64,000 bases of DNA from JAZSMJ01 sp045535815 (GTDB lineage Bacteria; Bacillota; Clostridia; Oscillospirales; CAG-272), in NCBI GenBank assembly GCA_045535815.1, contig JAZSMJ010000066.1, positions 6,414-70,413 of the forward strand, in the 5' to 3' direction. Shown here one piece after another: positions 24,057 to 33,123 of the stretch. Each line of letters opens with the position of its first letter. Position 1 is the stretch's first letter. The position numbers were made by a program, and so were the translations under genes. Below the pieces are notes generated by a model that did no database searches, was not told the DNA's origin, and was given only the letters and a program-made list of their open reading frames with translations.

Positions 24057-25241
24057 ATGAAAAAAACGGTACTTAGAGTAGTGTCGCTGCTTGTGTGTGC
24101 GGTGCTGACAATTTGCTCAGCGAATGCATCGGGTGGTGCTGTCGAGGTTTTTGACGGCGAGAGCGACCCTATAAAAGAAACGGCGGCAGTGCCGTCTGTC
24201 AGTGCGGCAGGAGCTATTTTAATAGATGCAGACAGTGGCAGAGTACTGTACAAGCACAACGCCTATCAGCGAATGCCGATGGCAAGCACTACCAAGATAA
24301 TGACTGCGCTTGTGGCGCTATCGTCAGTTCCGGTCGATACCGTTGTGAGCGTATCTCCTTTGGCGGTGGGAGTTGAGGGCTCGTCAGTTTATCTTTATGC
24401 AGGTGAGGAGCTGACTATGGAGCAGCTGCTGTACGCTATGCTGCTTGAGAGTGCAAACGATGCCGCAGCGGCTATAGCTATTGCCGTGGGCGGTGATATT
24501 GAATCCTTTGCGGATATGATGAATGAAATGGCGCAAAGGATAGGACTTGCGGATACGCATTTTGAAAATCCTCACGGACTTGACGGCGAGGAGCATTATA
24601 CCACGGCAGCAGATCTTGCAACTCTTACGGCATATGCCTTGCAAAACGAGACCTTCAGAAGCATCGTTTCAACCTATAAGCATACCATACCAATGAACGG
24701 CAGCGAGGGAACACGGCTTCTTATAAACCACAATAAGCTGCTGAAGAGCTACAGTGGAGCTATAGGCGTAAAGACCGGCTTTACCAAAAAGAGCGGAAGA
24801 TGCCTTGTCAGTGCAGCTGAAAGGGAGGGCGTTACTCTTGTGGCAGTAACTCTTTCTGCAGCTGACGATTGGAATGACCATGCAAATATGCTGGATTACG
24901 GCTTTTCGCTTATCGAAAGATTGAGCATCTGCGAAAAGGGAGAAATAGCTATTTCGGTACCGGTCATAAACGGAAGCTGTGACAGCCTTGCCGTATCAAA
25001 CGAAGTCGCACTTGAGCTGACGCTTGACAGATATTCCGACCGGAATATAAAGACTGTTATAGAGCTTGACAGATTTTACTTTGCCCCGATAGCAAAGGGC
25101 GACGTGCTTGGCCGTGCGGTCTTTACGATTGAAGGAAAAACCGTCGGAGTGCTTGAGCTTACCGCAACTCAGTCGGTTGAAGAAATAACGTACAAAATGA
25201 ATTTTTGGGAGCGAATACTTAGCTTTTTCGGTATAGGTTAA
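24057..25241 (+). CDS. dacB: D-alanyl-D-alanine carboxypeptidase, DacB/DacF type
   Basis: 394 residues. Signal peptide VVSLLVCAVLTICSANASG; S-x-x-K motif ASTTKIM (nucleophile Ser), SAN in LLESANDAAAA and KTG in GVKTGFTKKSG. The C-terminal beta-domain and amphipathic tail (MNFWERILSFFGI) anchor it to the membrane. It trims peptide stems of cortex peptidoglycan. In Bacillus the order is scpA-scpB-ypuI-dacB-spmA-spmB-rluB; here spmA and spmB are absent, and rluB follows after 11 bases. Confidence 0.9.
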   Translation: MKKTVLRVVSLLVCAVLTICSANASGGAVEVFDGESDPIKETAAVPSVSAAGAILIDADSGRVLYKHNAYQRMPMASTTKIMTALVALSSVPVDTVVSVSPLAVGVEGSSVYLYAGEELTMEQLLYAMLLESANDAAAAIAIAVGGDIESFADMMNEMAQRIGLADTHFENPHGLDGEEHYTTAADLATLTAYALQNETFRSIVSTYKHTIPMNGSEGTRLLINHNKLLKSYSGAIGVKTGFTKKSGRCLVSAAEREGVTLVAVTLSAADDWNDHANMLDYGFSLIERLSICEKGEIAISVPVINGSCDSLAVSNEVALELTLDRYSDRNIKTVIELDRFYFAPIAKGDVLGRAVFTIEGKTVGVLELTATQSVEEITYKMNFWERILSFFGIG

Positions 25242-25252
25242 GTTTTTGATTT

Positions 25253-25972
25253 ATGGAAAGTTTAAGGATACAAAAATATTTGTCGGACTGCGGAGTTATG
25301 TCACGCAGAGCCGCTGAAAAGGAAATAGCCGCAGGCAGAGTTAAGGTAAACGGAGCCGTGGCACAGATAGGACAGAAGATAGACCCCGATACGGATGAGG
25401 TGGTCTACAAGGGCAAGGTAGTCAAAAAGGAGATAAAGAGCTATACCTATATAATGCTCAATAAGCCTGTGGGATACGTTACCACCATGTCGGACGAGAG
25501 CTCTCGTCCGTGCGTTCGTGACCTCGTGTCTGACGTCGGAGTAAGAGTCTATCCGGTCGGAAGACTTGATATGTATTCAGAGGGGCTTCTGATAATGACA
25601 AACGACGGAGAGCTTACCAATAAGCTCACACACCCAAAGCACGAGATACCTAAAATATATCACGTCAAGGTGGACGAGGAGATAAATTCGGATAAGCTTA
25701 GATTTCTTGGCAGACGTATGAATATAGACGGGTACGACATAGAGCCTGTAAAGTGTGAGGTAGTTACCAGAAAGGACGGATTTACCGTTCTGCGTATGAC
25801 TCTTTACGAGGGCAGAAACCGTCAGATAAGAAAGATGTGTGAGGCGGCAGAGCTTAAGGTGCTTTCACTTAAGCGCATTGCAATAGGAGAGCTGAGCCTT
25901 GGAAATCTGAAGCCGGGTGAATGGAAGAAAATGAGCGCTTCGCAGATAAAATATCTGAGGGGCGGAAAATAA
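25253..25972 (+). CDS. rluB: 23S rRNA pseudouridine synthase RluB family
   Basis: 239 residues. S4 RNA-binding domain (IQKYLSDCGVMSRRAAEKEI), then the catalytic VGRLDMYSEGLLIMTNDG with the nucleophilic Asp, and the motif EGRNRQIRKMCEA. It makes pseudouridine in 23S rRNA (E. coli 2605). Complete. Confidence 0.93.
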   Translation: MESLRIQKYLSDCGVMSRRAAEKEIAAGRVKVNGAVAQIGQKIDPDTDEVVYKGKVVKKEIKSYTYIMLNKPVGYVTTMSDESSRPCVRDLVSDVGVRVYPVGRLDMYSEGLLIMTNDGELTNKLTHPKHEIPKIYHVKVDEEINSDKLRFLGRRMNIDGYDIEPVKCEVVTRKDGFTVLRMTLYEGRNRQIRKMCEAAELKVLSLKRIAIGELSLGNLKPGEWKKMSASQIKYLRGGK

Positions 25973-25984
25973 GGAGAGATAGAT

Positions 25985-26386
25985 ATGCTGGAAATAAAAC
26001 CGGTGCAGAGTGCCGATCAGCACGAGCAGGTATGCCGAGATTGCACAGTTGCATACGATGCGGACAATCTGTGCTATGCCGCTTATGAGGGCGAGCGACT
26101 TATAGGAATATCCGAATTCGTTATAAAGGGAAAATACGGATATATCCGCTCGCTGAAAAACGCAAACGGTGTGGACGACCTTGGGGCTTTGTTTATTGCC
26201 GCAAGAGCAACGCTCAACTTTATAGACCTTCATGGAGTGCACGAGGCATTTTTCGAGGCAGAGGACAGCTGTCCTGATGAGCGTTTTATCAAATGGGTCG
26301 GTTTTTCAAAGGATGCCGAGGGCAGATGGTATATGGATTTGAACGGCTTTTTCGAAGAGCCCTGCAAGCACGAAAATAAAGAATAA
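25985..26386 (+). CDS. Small GNAT-like protein
   Basis: 133 residues, GGAGAGATAG upstream. CYAAYEGERLIGISEFVIKG and YIRSLKNANGVDDLGALFIA, then ARATLNFIDLHGVHEAFFEA, look like the central strands and helix of an acetyltransferase fold, but the acetyl-CoA loop (R/Q-x-x-G-x-G/A) is not intact. It is the last gene of the rluB operon before a terminator. Substrate unknown. Confidence 0.6.
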   Translation: MLEIKPVQSADQHEQVCRDCTVAYDADNLCYAAYEGERLIGISEFVIKGKYGYIRSLKNANGVDDLGALFIAARATLNFIDLHGVHEAFFEAEDSCPDERFIKWVGFSKDAEGRWYMDLNGFFEEPCKHENKE

Positions 26387-26390
26387 AAAT

Positions 26391-26432
26391 AAAAAGGACT
26401 TAGGCGTTATGATTTTGCTTCAGTCCTTTTTT
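26391..26432 (+). terminator. Terminator of the scpA-rluB operon
   Basis: AAAAAGGACT (26391-26400) and AGTCCTTTTTT (26422-26432) form the stem, followed by T-rich DNA. Confidence 0.7.
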
Positions 26433-26481
26433 CGTCATTTTTTTATACTAATTTACCTTTTACAAGAGCAATTTCCACAAT

Positions 26482-26592
26482 CAAACACAAGTGTTTGGTA
26501 ATATTTGGCAGATATTACCAAGTTAACGGTGTTAATTTTGTTGTAATTTTTTATTCACAAACTATTGCAAAATATCCCAAAATATGGTAATA
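26482..26592 (+). promoter_or_regulatory. Cluster of dyads upstream of spo0A
   Basis: CAAACACAAGTGTTTG (26482-26497; 7-bp arms) abuts TTGGTAATAT-N7-ATATTACCAA (26495-26521; perfect 10-bp arms), then GTTAACGGTGTTAA. A further GGTAATAT is at 26586-26593. The classical 0A box (TGTCGAA) is not seen. These dyads are probably operators rather than terminators because T tracts are missing. Confidence 0.6.
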
Positions 26593-26629
26593 TATTGGTG
26601 TAATAAAAATGAGACGGAGAGTGAAAGCG

Positions 26630-27406
26630 ATGGAACAGAACATACGGATACTTATAGCCGATGAAAATGCGGATTTCAGAAAAATATGCCGTGATAATCT
26701 GACGGAACTTGGCTTTAAATATATTGAAGAGGCGGTAAACGGTGAGGATGCTCAGTATAAGATATCAAAGAGCCGTCCGGACGTTGTTCTTCTGGATATC
26801 TGGCTGTCAAGAATAGACACGGTCGAGGTCATACGTAATTCGAGAGCAAACATATCGCAAAGCGATATTCCTCCTGCGTTTATAGTATATTCAATAGTAA
26901 ACAATCAGAATATGTTCGGTGAAGCGACCGAGGCTGGCGCTGACTACTGTCTGTTAAAGCCGTTTGATTACAAGAGCCTTTCTGAGCGTATAAGAAGGGC
27001 AAATGCAGGCAGACTTCCGCAGAGCAAGGCTAAGTCTATGGGAGTGCAGGAAAACGATATCGAAACGCAGGTCACCAAGGTGATACATCAGATAGGCGTT
27101 CCTGCTCATATAAAGGGATATCAGTATCTCAGAACTGCAATAATGATGACTATAGAGGATAACGATATAATCAATTCGGTAACCAAGATACTCTATCCGT
27201 CGGTTGCGAAAAAGTATCAGACCACGTCGTCAAGAGTTGAGCGTGCGATACGTCATGCTATAGAGGTTGCGTGGGACAGAGGAGATATCGACACCTTGAA
27301 TTCCTATTTCGGATATACCATCCAGAACAACAGAGGCAAGCCCACGAACAGCGAGTTTATCGCTATGATTGCAGACAATCTTCGCTTGTCCAATAAATTA
27401 TCTTAA
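26630..27406 (+). CDS. spo0A: Sporulation master regulator Spo0A
   Basis: 258 residues from ATG 26630. Receiver domain with IADENADF (acidic pocket), VVLLDIWL (phosphorylated Asp) and LLKPFDY (Lys); then the Spo0A C-terminal domain with IHQIGVPAHIKGYQYLRTAI and the recognition helix SRVERAIRHAIEVAWDRG. It switches on sporulation when phosphorylated. Unlike in most Clostridia, no spoIVB or recN lies beside it. It is alone between two terminators. Confidence 0.95.
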   Translation: MEQNIRILIADENADFRKICRDNLTELGFKYIEEAVNGEDAQYKISKSRPDVVLLDIWLSRIDTVEVIRNSRANISQSDIPPAFIVYSIVNNQNMFGEATEAGADYCLLKPFDYKSLSERIRRANAGRLPQSKAKSMGVQENDIETQVTKVIHQIGVPAHIKGYQYLRTAIMMTIEDNDIINSVTKILYPSVAKKYQTTSSRVERAIRHAIEVAWDRGDIDTLNSYFGYTIQNNRGKPTNSEFIAMIADNLRLSNKLS

Positions 27407-27441
27407 GCGTACCCGTTTAATCATCCATATATTTCCATTAA

Positions 27442-27478
27442 AGAGAAAAAACGCCTTCCCCGAGGCGTTTTTTCTCTT
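27442..27478. terminator. Bidirectional terminator between spo0A and the carboxypeptidase
   Basis: AGAGAAAAAACGCCT/AGGCGTTTTTTCTCT around TCCCCG; it works for both convergent genes. Confidence 0.9.
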
Positions 27479-27484
27479 TTGGAT

Positions 27485-28612
27485 TTATTCTATTCCGAGA
27501 TAATGGTTATAGATGGTGAAGGCATCGATTATGGGATATGTAACGTCGGTACCTGCGCCGAAGGTGACCAGGATATATTCCTTGCCGTCATATGATGCGA
27601 GAGATGCAAGGCATCTTCCTGCCTCGGGCGTATAGCCGGTCTTACCGCCTATCAGTATCTGATTGTCGTAGCCTGCGGCGGTTATTGCGTTGAACATGGT
27701 GCTTCTGACCGTTATACCGTCGGGATGCTTATCCGTGCCCGTGCTCGAGTGTCTTGACGAGGTGAACAGATTTCTGAAAAGCTCGTTATTCAGAGAATAT
27801 TTCAAAAGGGTGTATATATCGTAGGTGGTTGTGTAGAGCTGCTCGTTATGAAGCCCCGTGCAGTTGGTGAAATGGGTATCTTCCATTCCCAGCTCCTTCG
27901 CTTTGGCGTTCATCATGTCTGCAAACTGAGCCTCGGTGCCTGCCACGTACTGTGCAAGCGCAAGCGCCGCATCTGCTCCGGAGGGAAGCATCATTCCGTA
28001 AAGAAGCTCGTATATCGATACGGTTTCTCCCGGCAAATATCCGGAGGTTACGGCATTTTCTGCCGTCGTATAGTCGTAGATAGCAGCGTCAAGCGTAATA
28101 ACGTCGTGAATATCTTCGATGTTTTCTATGGCTATTATGGCGGTCATTATCTTTGTAACGGAAGCGGGATATGCTATCTCGGCGCTGTTTTTACCTGCCA
28201 TTATGACGTTATCAGTCAGATTTACAAGCAAAACGTTGTGGCTGTATACGTCAACCTCAAGTGATTCGGGAGCCTCAGAGTGGTCTATATGCTGCTCGGT
28301 CTCATCGGTGTCAGAGCTTTCAAGATCTGATACGTCCGAGCTCTCAAGCTCTTGCTTTGTATTATCGGTATCGGAGATTTCTTCCGAGCCTGCGCTTTCC
28401 TGCGATGAGTCAGAGCTTTCGCTTCCTTCGGCTTGCTCTGTCTGATCAGCAGGGCGGTCGAATATATCAAGTCTTGTATCCTCGGAGATAATATAGGTCT
28501 TTACTGCCCATACCGCAAGGACGATAAGTGCGGCAACCAATATGTAAGTGAGGCAGGACTTGAAGCCACAGCCTATCTCACGTTTTCTTCTTCTGTTTTT
28601 TGATTTATTCAT
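27485..28612 (-). CDS. Membrane-anchored D-alanyl-D-alanine carboxypeptidase
   Basis: 375 residues from ATG 28612 (AAAAGGAAG upstream), overlapping the recombinase gene by 8 bases. Basic N-terminus, one membrane segment (CLTYILVAALIVLAVWAV), then an acidic Ser/Asp/Glu-rich spacer of about 75 residues, then the penicillin-binding fold: PASVTKIMT (nucleophile Ser), LPSGADAALA, GGKTGYTPEAG. The C-terminal beta-domain of class C low-molecular-mass PBPs is missing. Second such enzyme in the window, likely for a different growth stage. The spacer may span the wall. Confidence 0.88.
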   Translation of the reverse strand: MNKSKNRRRKREIGCGFKSCLTYILVAALIVLAVWAVKTYIISEDTRLDIFDRPADQTEQAEGSESSDSSQESAGSEEISDTDNTKQELESSDVSDLESSDTDETEQHIDHSEAPESLEVDVYSHNVLLVNLTDNVIMAGKNSAEIAYPASVTKIMTAIIAIENIEDIHDVITLDAAIYDYTTAENAVTSGYLPGETVSIYELLYGMMLPSGADAALALAQYVAGTEAQFADMMNAKAKELGMEDTHFTNCTGLHNEQLYTTTYDIYTLLKYSLNNELFRNLFTSSRHSSTGTDKHPDGITVRSTMFNAITAAGYDNQILIGGKTGYTPEAGRCLASLASYDGKEYILVTFGAGTDVTYPIIDAFTIYNHYLGIE

Positions 28613-29624
28613 CTTCATCTTCCTTTTTTGCTTTATTGGACTGCGATGCGGCACTCACGTTTGCAAGAGGATTATTTTGGATCGCCTCTTCCATATTTTT
28701 ATCGCTGACGTGTGTGTATATCTGGGTGGTGTTGAGCTGCTCGTGCCCGAGGATGTCCTTAAGCACACGCACGTCTACCTTTCCCGTCTGATACATAAGG
28801 GTAGCGGCAGTATGTCTGAGCTTATGTACCGAATAATGCTTATATTCGAGCCCTGCAGCCTTAAGATATTTATATACCATAGTCTGCACCGTCTGTCTGC
28901 CTACTCTTTTATGAAGTCGGCTTATAAACAGTGCGTTTTTATCCTTTATTTCGACGTCAAGCGCCCTTTCTGCAAGATATGCTCTCAAAGCCTCCTTGCA
29001 GGCATCGTTCAGATATACTATACGTTCCTTGCTGCCCTTACCGATAACTCTCAGCGAGCGCAGATCTCTGTCCATGTCGCTCAGGTTTATACCAACCAGC
29101 TCGGAAAGTCGCATTCCGCAGTTGAGAAACAGCGTAAGGATCGCATAATCACGCACTCGTGATTTTGATTCGGTATCACTCTGCACCGCCCCCAGCAGAG
29201 AAAGGCTTTCATCTACCGAAAGATACTTGGGAAGCGATTGCTTTATCGTGGGCGACTCCCAATCCTTTACGGGATTGTCTTCAAGGCGCCGTGTTTTCAC
29301 CGTCAGATATTTATAAAAGCTTTTCAGTGCCGACAGCTTTCTTGCACGTGCACGTGCTTTGTTCATACGCACGTTTGCGGTATACGCAAAGAATTCGTAT
29401 ATCTCCTCGCTTGTGATACCGCCTATATAATCAACGTCCACGTCGGAAGTATCTATTTTATCGAAATCCTCGCCTATAGTTTCGCTTCCGCTTCTGAAGG
29501 CTTTGATATATCTGAAAAACAGCTCAAGATCCTGCTCGTACTGAGCTATTGTCTTGGGTGAACGGTTGAGCTGAACTCTGAGATATGTAGAAAAATCCCT
29601 GACGGGTCTTGGAAGATCCTTCAA
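28605..29624 (-). CDS. Tyrosine recombinase XerC/XerD family
   Basis: 339 residues. SAM-like N-terminal domain (YLRVQLNRSPKTIAQYEQDL), catalytic Arg in NCGMRLSELVG, Lys in VIGKGSKER, H-x-L-R in SVHKLRHTAAT, His in LGHEQLNTTQ and Tyr in IYTHV. This is the length and motif set of chromosomal Xer enzymes that resolve chromosome dimers. The acidic tail KKEDEDE is unusual. A dif site was not identified. A housekeeping gene is more likely than an integrase because it is coupled to a wall enzyme gene. Confidence 0.88.
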   Translation of the reverse strand: MKDLPRPVRDFSTYLRVQLNRSPKTIAQYEQDLELFFRYIKAFRSGSETIGEDFDKIDTSDVDVDYIGGITSEEIYEFFAYTANVRMNKARARARKLSALKSFYKYLTVKTRRLEDNPVKDWESPTIKQSLPKYLSVDESLSLLGAVQSDTESKSRVRDYAILTLFLNCGMRLSELVGINLSDMDRDLRSLRVIGKGSKERIVYLNDACKEALRAYLAERALDVEIKDKNALFISRLHKRVGRQTVQTMVYKYLKAAGLEYKHYSVHKLRHTAATLMYQTGKVDVRVLKDILGHEQLNTTQIYTHVSDKNMEEAIQNNPLANVSAASQSNKAKKEDEDE

Positions 29625-29739
29625 AAAAAACGCCTCTTTTCCGTATATTGCTCAATCTTTACTTTTTCTTGTATCTTTGTTAATAATTTTTAATGTAAAA
29701 TTATAATACATAAGATAGGTAATTTAAACGAGGAAAAAC

Positions 29740-30297
29740 ATGAACTTTATAAAAGAAAATTCAAGAACTATCACGTCTATGGTTGCAAATCAGATCGGTA
29801 TGACCGTATTCGGTCTGGTGCTCTCTATGGCTACACATACGAACGAGACCATATTCCTTCTGACCAGCGTGTTCGCTATCGGTCTTTATATGGTGCTTCT
29901 GTATATGCTCACCTGGGAGGTCGGTGCAAAGGACAGCGTCCGCATAAGTGGCGGAAGAATGTCTCCGATGCCTTTAAAGGGACTTTATCTTTCCCTGGTT
30001 GCCAACTCAGTAAATATAATTCTTGCAATAATGCTTAATATAGGTTATATTGCCGGTGGTGCATCTGATGCTTCTGCAGAGTGGGCGAGCAACCTTTATC
30101 ATATCCCGATGATGATCGCCAGTGCCATTCAGGGAATGTACGCAGGCGTGAGATATGTATTTATGCCCCAAAATCCCCTTGCATATATTTTGATGGTAGT
30201 TCCTGCACTTGCAGTCTGTGCGCTGGGATATTATCTCGGCTCTATCGAAAGATCCATCAGCGGTATGCTTGGAATTCGCAAAAATAAAAAAGATTGA
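29740..30297 (+). CDS. Four-helix integral membrane protein of unknown function
   Basis: 185 residues, GAGGAA upstream. Hydrophobic segments near residues 15-35 (IGMTVFGLVLSMATH), 38-60 (IFLLTSVFAIGLYMVLLYML), 88-108 (SLVANSVNIILAIMLNIGYI) and 145-165 (LAYILMVVPALAVCALGYYL), with a basic end, IRKNKKD. I do not recognise the family. It is divergent from xer and upstream of cwlD. Confidence 0.75.
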   Translation: MNFIKENSRTITSMVANQIGMTVFGLVLSMATHTNETIFLLTSVFAIGLYMVLLYMLTWEVGAKDSVRISGGRMSPMPLKGLYLSLVANSVNIILAIMLNIGYIAGGASDASAEWASNLYHIPMMIASAIQGMYAGVRYVFMPQNPLAYILMVVPALAVCALGYYLGSIERSISGMLGIRKNKKD

Positions 30298-30370
30298 TCC
30301 AAAGGCGTAATTTCTTTTGCGGTATTTTTATATAAATGATTATGTAAAATACCAAAGAAGGAGTGACGCC

Positions 30371-31126
30371 TTGAAAAAATTCTCTGTATTTGCCTTTAAA
30401 TTTACCGTACTGTCTATTATTTTAGCATTTTCGGCTCTTTTTTGCAATCACTATTTTATTAATTATGTATTAATTTCGTCTGAGGAGGCCTCGGATATTC
30501 AGGAAGAGCCTGCCGTGCAGGGCAGAGTGATAGTGATAGATGCAGGGCACGGCGGAATGGACGGAGGAACTTCGTCAGGCGAAGGAGTTCTCGAAAAGGA
30601 TCTGAATCTCGATATATCAAAAACTCTCTCCTCTCTTCTTAAGCTTTGCGGATACGATACCGTGCTTACGAGAGACGGAGATTATATGCTTACGGGCGAT
30701 TCTTCTGCAAAAAAGAAGATGCAGGATCTTCGGGGAAGGCTTGATATTGCTCAGTCGTATGAGGACTGTGTTTTGGTTAGCATACATATGAACTATTTTC
30801 CGCAAGAGAGCTGTCGTGGGATTCAGATATACTATTCGCCAAACCGAACCGAAAGCAAGGATATTGCAGAGCGTGTGATGACAGACGTGAGGCAGTATCT
30901 TCAACCGGATAACGAAAGGCAGACAAAGTCTGCGGATTCGTCAATTTTTCTGCTTAAAAGAATTCAAAGACCGGCAATTCTTATCGAATGCGGTTTTTTA
31001 TCAAATAACGAGGAGGCCTCTCTTCTGAATACCGACGGATACAGAGATAAGCTGTGCGCGGTATTTTGCTCCTCTCTCTCAGCTTTATTATGCGAGAGCG
31101 AGAGCTTGCAGGAGGGGACGGCATAA
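30371..31126 (+). CDS. cwlD: N-acetylmuramoyl-L-alanine amidase CwlD
   Basis: 251 residues from TTG 30371 (AAGGAGTG upstream). One membrane segment, then amidase_3: VIVIDAGHGGMDGGTSSGEG (first zinc His), VSIHMNY (His), ILIECGFLSNNEEASLL (catalytic Glu). CwlD removes peptides to make the muramic-delta-lactam of the spore cortex, which germination enzymes recognise. Size and single membrane anchor fit. Confidence 0.92.
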   Translation: MKKFSVFAFKFTVLSIILAFSALFCNHYFINYVLISSEEASDIQEEPAVQGRVIVIDAGHGGMDGGTSSGEGVLEKDLNLDISKTLSSLLKLCGYDTVLTRDGDYMLTGDSSAKKKMQDLRGRLDIAQSYEDCVLVSIHMNYFPQESCRGIQIYYSPNRTESKDIAERVMTDVRQYLQPDNERQTKSADSSIFLLKRIQRPAILIECGFLSNNEEASLLNTDGYRDKLCAVFCSSLSALLCESESLQEGTA

Positions 31127-31152
31127 AATTCAAACTGTTAAGGAGCGTCATT

Positions 31153-32532
31153 GTGAAAACGGCAAAGAGTGTGTTTATTTGTTCCGAGTGCGGATATCAG
31201 TCAGCCAAGTGGGTAGGAAAATGCCAATCGTGTGGCTCGTGGAATACCATGGAGGAGACTGTGCTCTCTCCTGAGCCTTCGACAAAGCGTGCGTCAGTAT
31301 CTGCCGTAACGTCGTATGCCCAGACCTTTGCTGAGCTTGAAACTCCCGAATATATGCGTGTTTCCACAGGTATGGGTGAGCTTGACAGAGTGCTTGGCGG
31401 AGGACTTGTCTCGGGCTCGGTAGTGCTTTTGTCGGGTGAGCCGGGTATAGGTAAATCGACCTTGCTTCTGCAGGTCCTTGCACTTATCGGTGAGGAGCAC
31501 AGCGTGCTCTATATATCGGGTGAGGAATCAAGAGGTCAGCTCAAAATGAGAGCTCAAAGACTTGATATCAAGGGAGACGGGATATACGTCTTTACCGAGA
31601 CCAATATCGATTCCATATTAAGCGAGATAGACAGACTTCATCCCGAGATAGTTATAATAGACTCTATACAGACCATGTATACCGATTCAGCAAGCTCGGT
31701 TCCCGGAAGCATAACGCAGGTAAAGGAATCTGCCTCTCGCATTATGGGCAAGGCAAAAAACGACGGTATATCCGTTATTATGGTAGGCCACGTAAATAAA
31801 GAGGGCGGAATAGCAGGACCGAAGGTGCTTGAGCATATGGTCGATGCAGTGCTCTATTTTGAGGGTGAGCGTCAGCTTTCCTACCGCATTATCAGAGCTG
31901 TGAAAAACAGATTCGGATCGACTAACGAAATAGGCGTCTTTGAAATGACCGATATGGGACTTACCGAGATACCGAATCCGTCAGAGATGCTTTTGGCGGA
32001 CAGACCTAAAAACGTTTCGGGTAACTGTGCCGTCTGCGTAATGGAGGGCTCACGCCCCGTTATAGCCGAGGTTCAGGCGCTTGCAACACCGACGGTATTC
32101 GTATCGCCCAAAAGAACCTCCAACGGCATTGATTATAACAGATTGTACCTTTTGCTTGCGGTTATGGAAAAACGTCTCGGACTTAAATTTTCGACCTCTG
32201 ACGTCTACGTAAACGTAGTAGGAGGCCTTCGTCTTGACGAGCCTGCCACGGATATTGCCATAATCCTTGCGCTGATATCCAGCCTCAAGGATATACCGCT
32301 GTCAGATGAGCTGATAGCAGTGGGCGAGATAGGTCTTGCAGGCGAGTTCAGAGCGGTATCGAATATAGAGCAGAGAATATCCGAATCGGCAAGACTCGGC
32401 TTTTCCAAGATAATAGTACCTAAGAGAAACTACGATAAGATAGTAAAGAAGAGTGCAGATCACGGCATAGAGGTCATACCTGCTAAATCGATATTTGACG
32501 TGCTCAATCTTTGCTTCGGAAACAAAAAATAA
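31153..32532 (+). CDS. radA: DNA repair protein RadA
   Basis: 459 residues from GTG 31153 (AAGGAG upstream); earlier starts lie inside cwlD. Zinc finger CSECGYQSAKWVGKCQSCG, Walker A LSGEPGIGKSTLL, KNRFG motif in RAVKNRFGSTNE, and the Lon-protease-like C-terminal domain. A RecA-related branch-migration helicase in recombinational repair. Confidence 0.95.
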   Translation: MKTAKSVFICSECGYQSAKWVGKCQSCGSWNTMEETVLSPEPSTKRASVSAVTSYAQTFAELETPEYMRVSTGMGELDRVLGGGLVSGSVVLLSGEPGIGKSTLLLQVLALIGEEHSVLYISGEESRGQLKMRAQRLDIKGDGIYVFTETNIDSILSEIDRLHPEIVIIDSIQTMYTDSASSVPGSITQVKESASRIMGKAKNDGISVIMVGHVNKEGGIAGPKVLEHMVDAVLYFEGERQLSYRIIRAVKNRFGSTNEIGVFEMTDMGLTEIPNPSEMLLADRPKNVSGNCAVCVMEGSRPVIAEVQALATPTVFVSPKRTSNGIDYNRLYLLLAVMEKRLGLKFSTSDVYVNVVGGLRLDEPATDIAIILALISSLKDIPLSDELIAVGEIGLAGEFRAVSNIEQRISESARLGFSKIIVPKRNYDKIVKKSADHGIEVIPAKSIFDVLNLCFGNKK

Positions 32533-32555
32533 TGACGAGGAAAATCCTCGTCATT
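32531..32555. terminator. Bidirectional terminator between radA and the Rrf2 gene
   Basis: AATGACGAGGA/TCCTCGTCATT around AAA. Confidence 0.8.
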
Positions 32556-32560
32556 TGTTT

Positions 32561-32989
32561 TTATTTGTCTGTTTTTCCTGACGTGCAGTCAAGCACCGAC
32601 TGCATCGTTATGCCCGACAGCTTTTCGGCTATTATGCCGTTTATGTCGTCAAAAACGTGATAGAAGTAGCAGGAGGTCTTCATGCCCTCGCCGTGCGAGC
32701 ACTCGAACCCGTCGCTAAGGCATTGGGATATGGTGATAGGACCCTCGATGGCTTCAACTATCTGCTTTAAGGTTATTTTATCGGGTGTGCCGTCAAGCGT
32801 GTATCCACCGTTTGCGCCCTTGTACGATTTTACAAGCCCTGCGCTCATCAGCTTGCGGAGTATCTTCAGCGAAAATCTCTGAGGCACGCCTGCGGTATCT
32901 GCAATGGTTTTAGCATCGGAAATGCCTTCGCTTGAAGCGAGCATACTCATCATACGAAGGGCGTAATCCGTTTCCTTGGTAATTCTCAT
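32561..32989 (-). CDS. Rrf2-family iron-sulfur transcription regulator
   Basis: 142 residues. Winged helix TKETDYALRMMSMLASSEGI with recognition helix PQRFSLKILRKLMSAGL, wing YKGANGGYTL, and three cysteines in QCLSDGFECSHGEGMKTSCY that would hold a [2Fe-2S] or [4Fe-4S] cluster. It stands alone rather than with isc/suf genes. Its own promoter contains a CCC-TTA-GGG-like palindrome, so autoregulation is likely. Confidence 0.88.
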   Translation of the reverse strand: MRITKETDYALRMMSMLASSEGISDAKTIADTAGVPQRFSLKILRKLMSAGLVKSYKGANGGYTLDGTPDKITLKQIVEAIEGPITISQCLSDGFECSHGEGMKTSCYFYHVFDDINGIIAEKLSGITMQSVLDCTSGKTDK

Positions 32990-33023
32990 CTATATAAATT
33001 CCTTTGTTTTTATTTATAATATA

Positions 33024-33052
33024 ATTATACCCCTAAGGGCTTTTTTTGTCAA
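33024..33052 (-). promoter_or_regulatory. Promoter of the Rrf2 gene with embedded palindrome
   Basis: Minus strand: TTGACA (33047-33052), 17 bases, TATAAT (33024-33029). The spacer carries CCCTTAGGGG (33030-33039), a near-palindrome fitting an Rrf2 operator. Confidence 0.65.
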
Positions 33053-33061
33053 CGGCTCGGT

Positions 33062-33090
33062 TTGACAAAATGGGGAAATAGTGTTAATAT
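33062..33090 (+). promoter_or_regulatory. Promoter of cca
   Basis: TTGACA (33062-33067), 17 bases, TAATAT (33085-33090), 34 bases before the TTG start. Confidence 0.65.
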
Positions 33091-33123
33091 TATTTCAATG
33101 CTTGAAATAAGGAGGGATATGCG

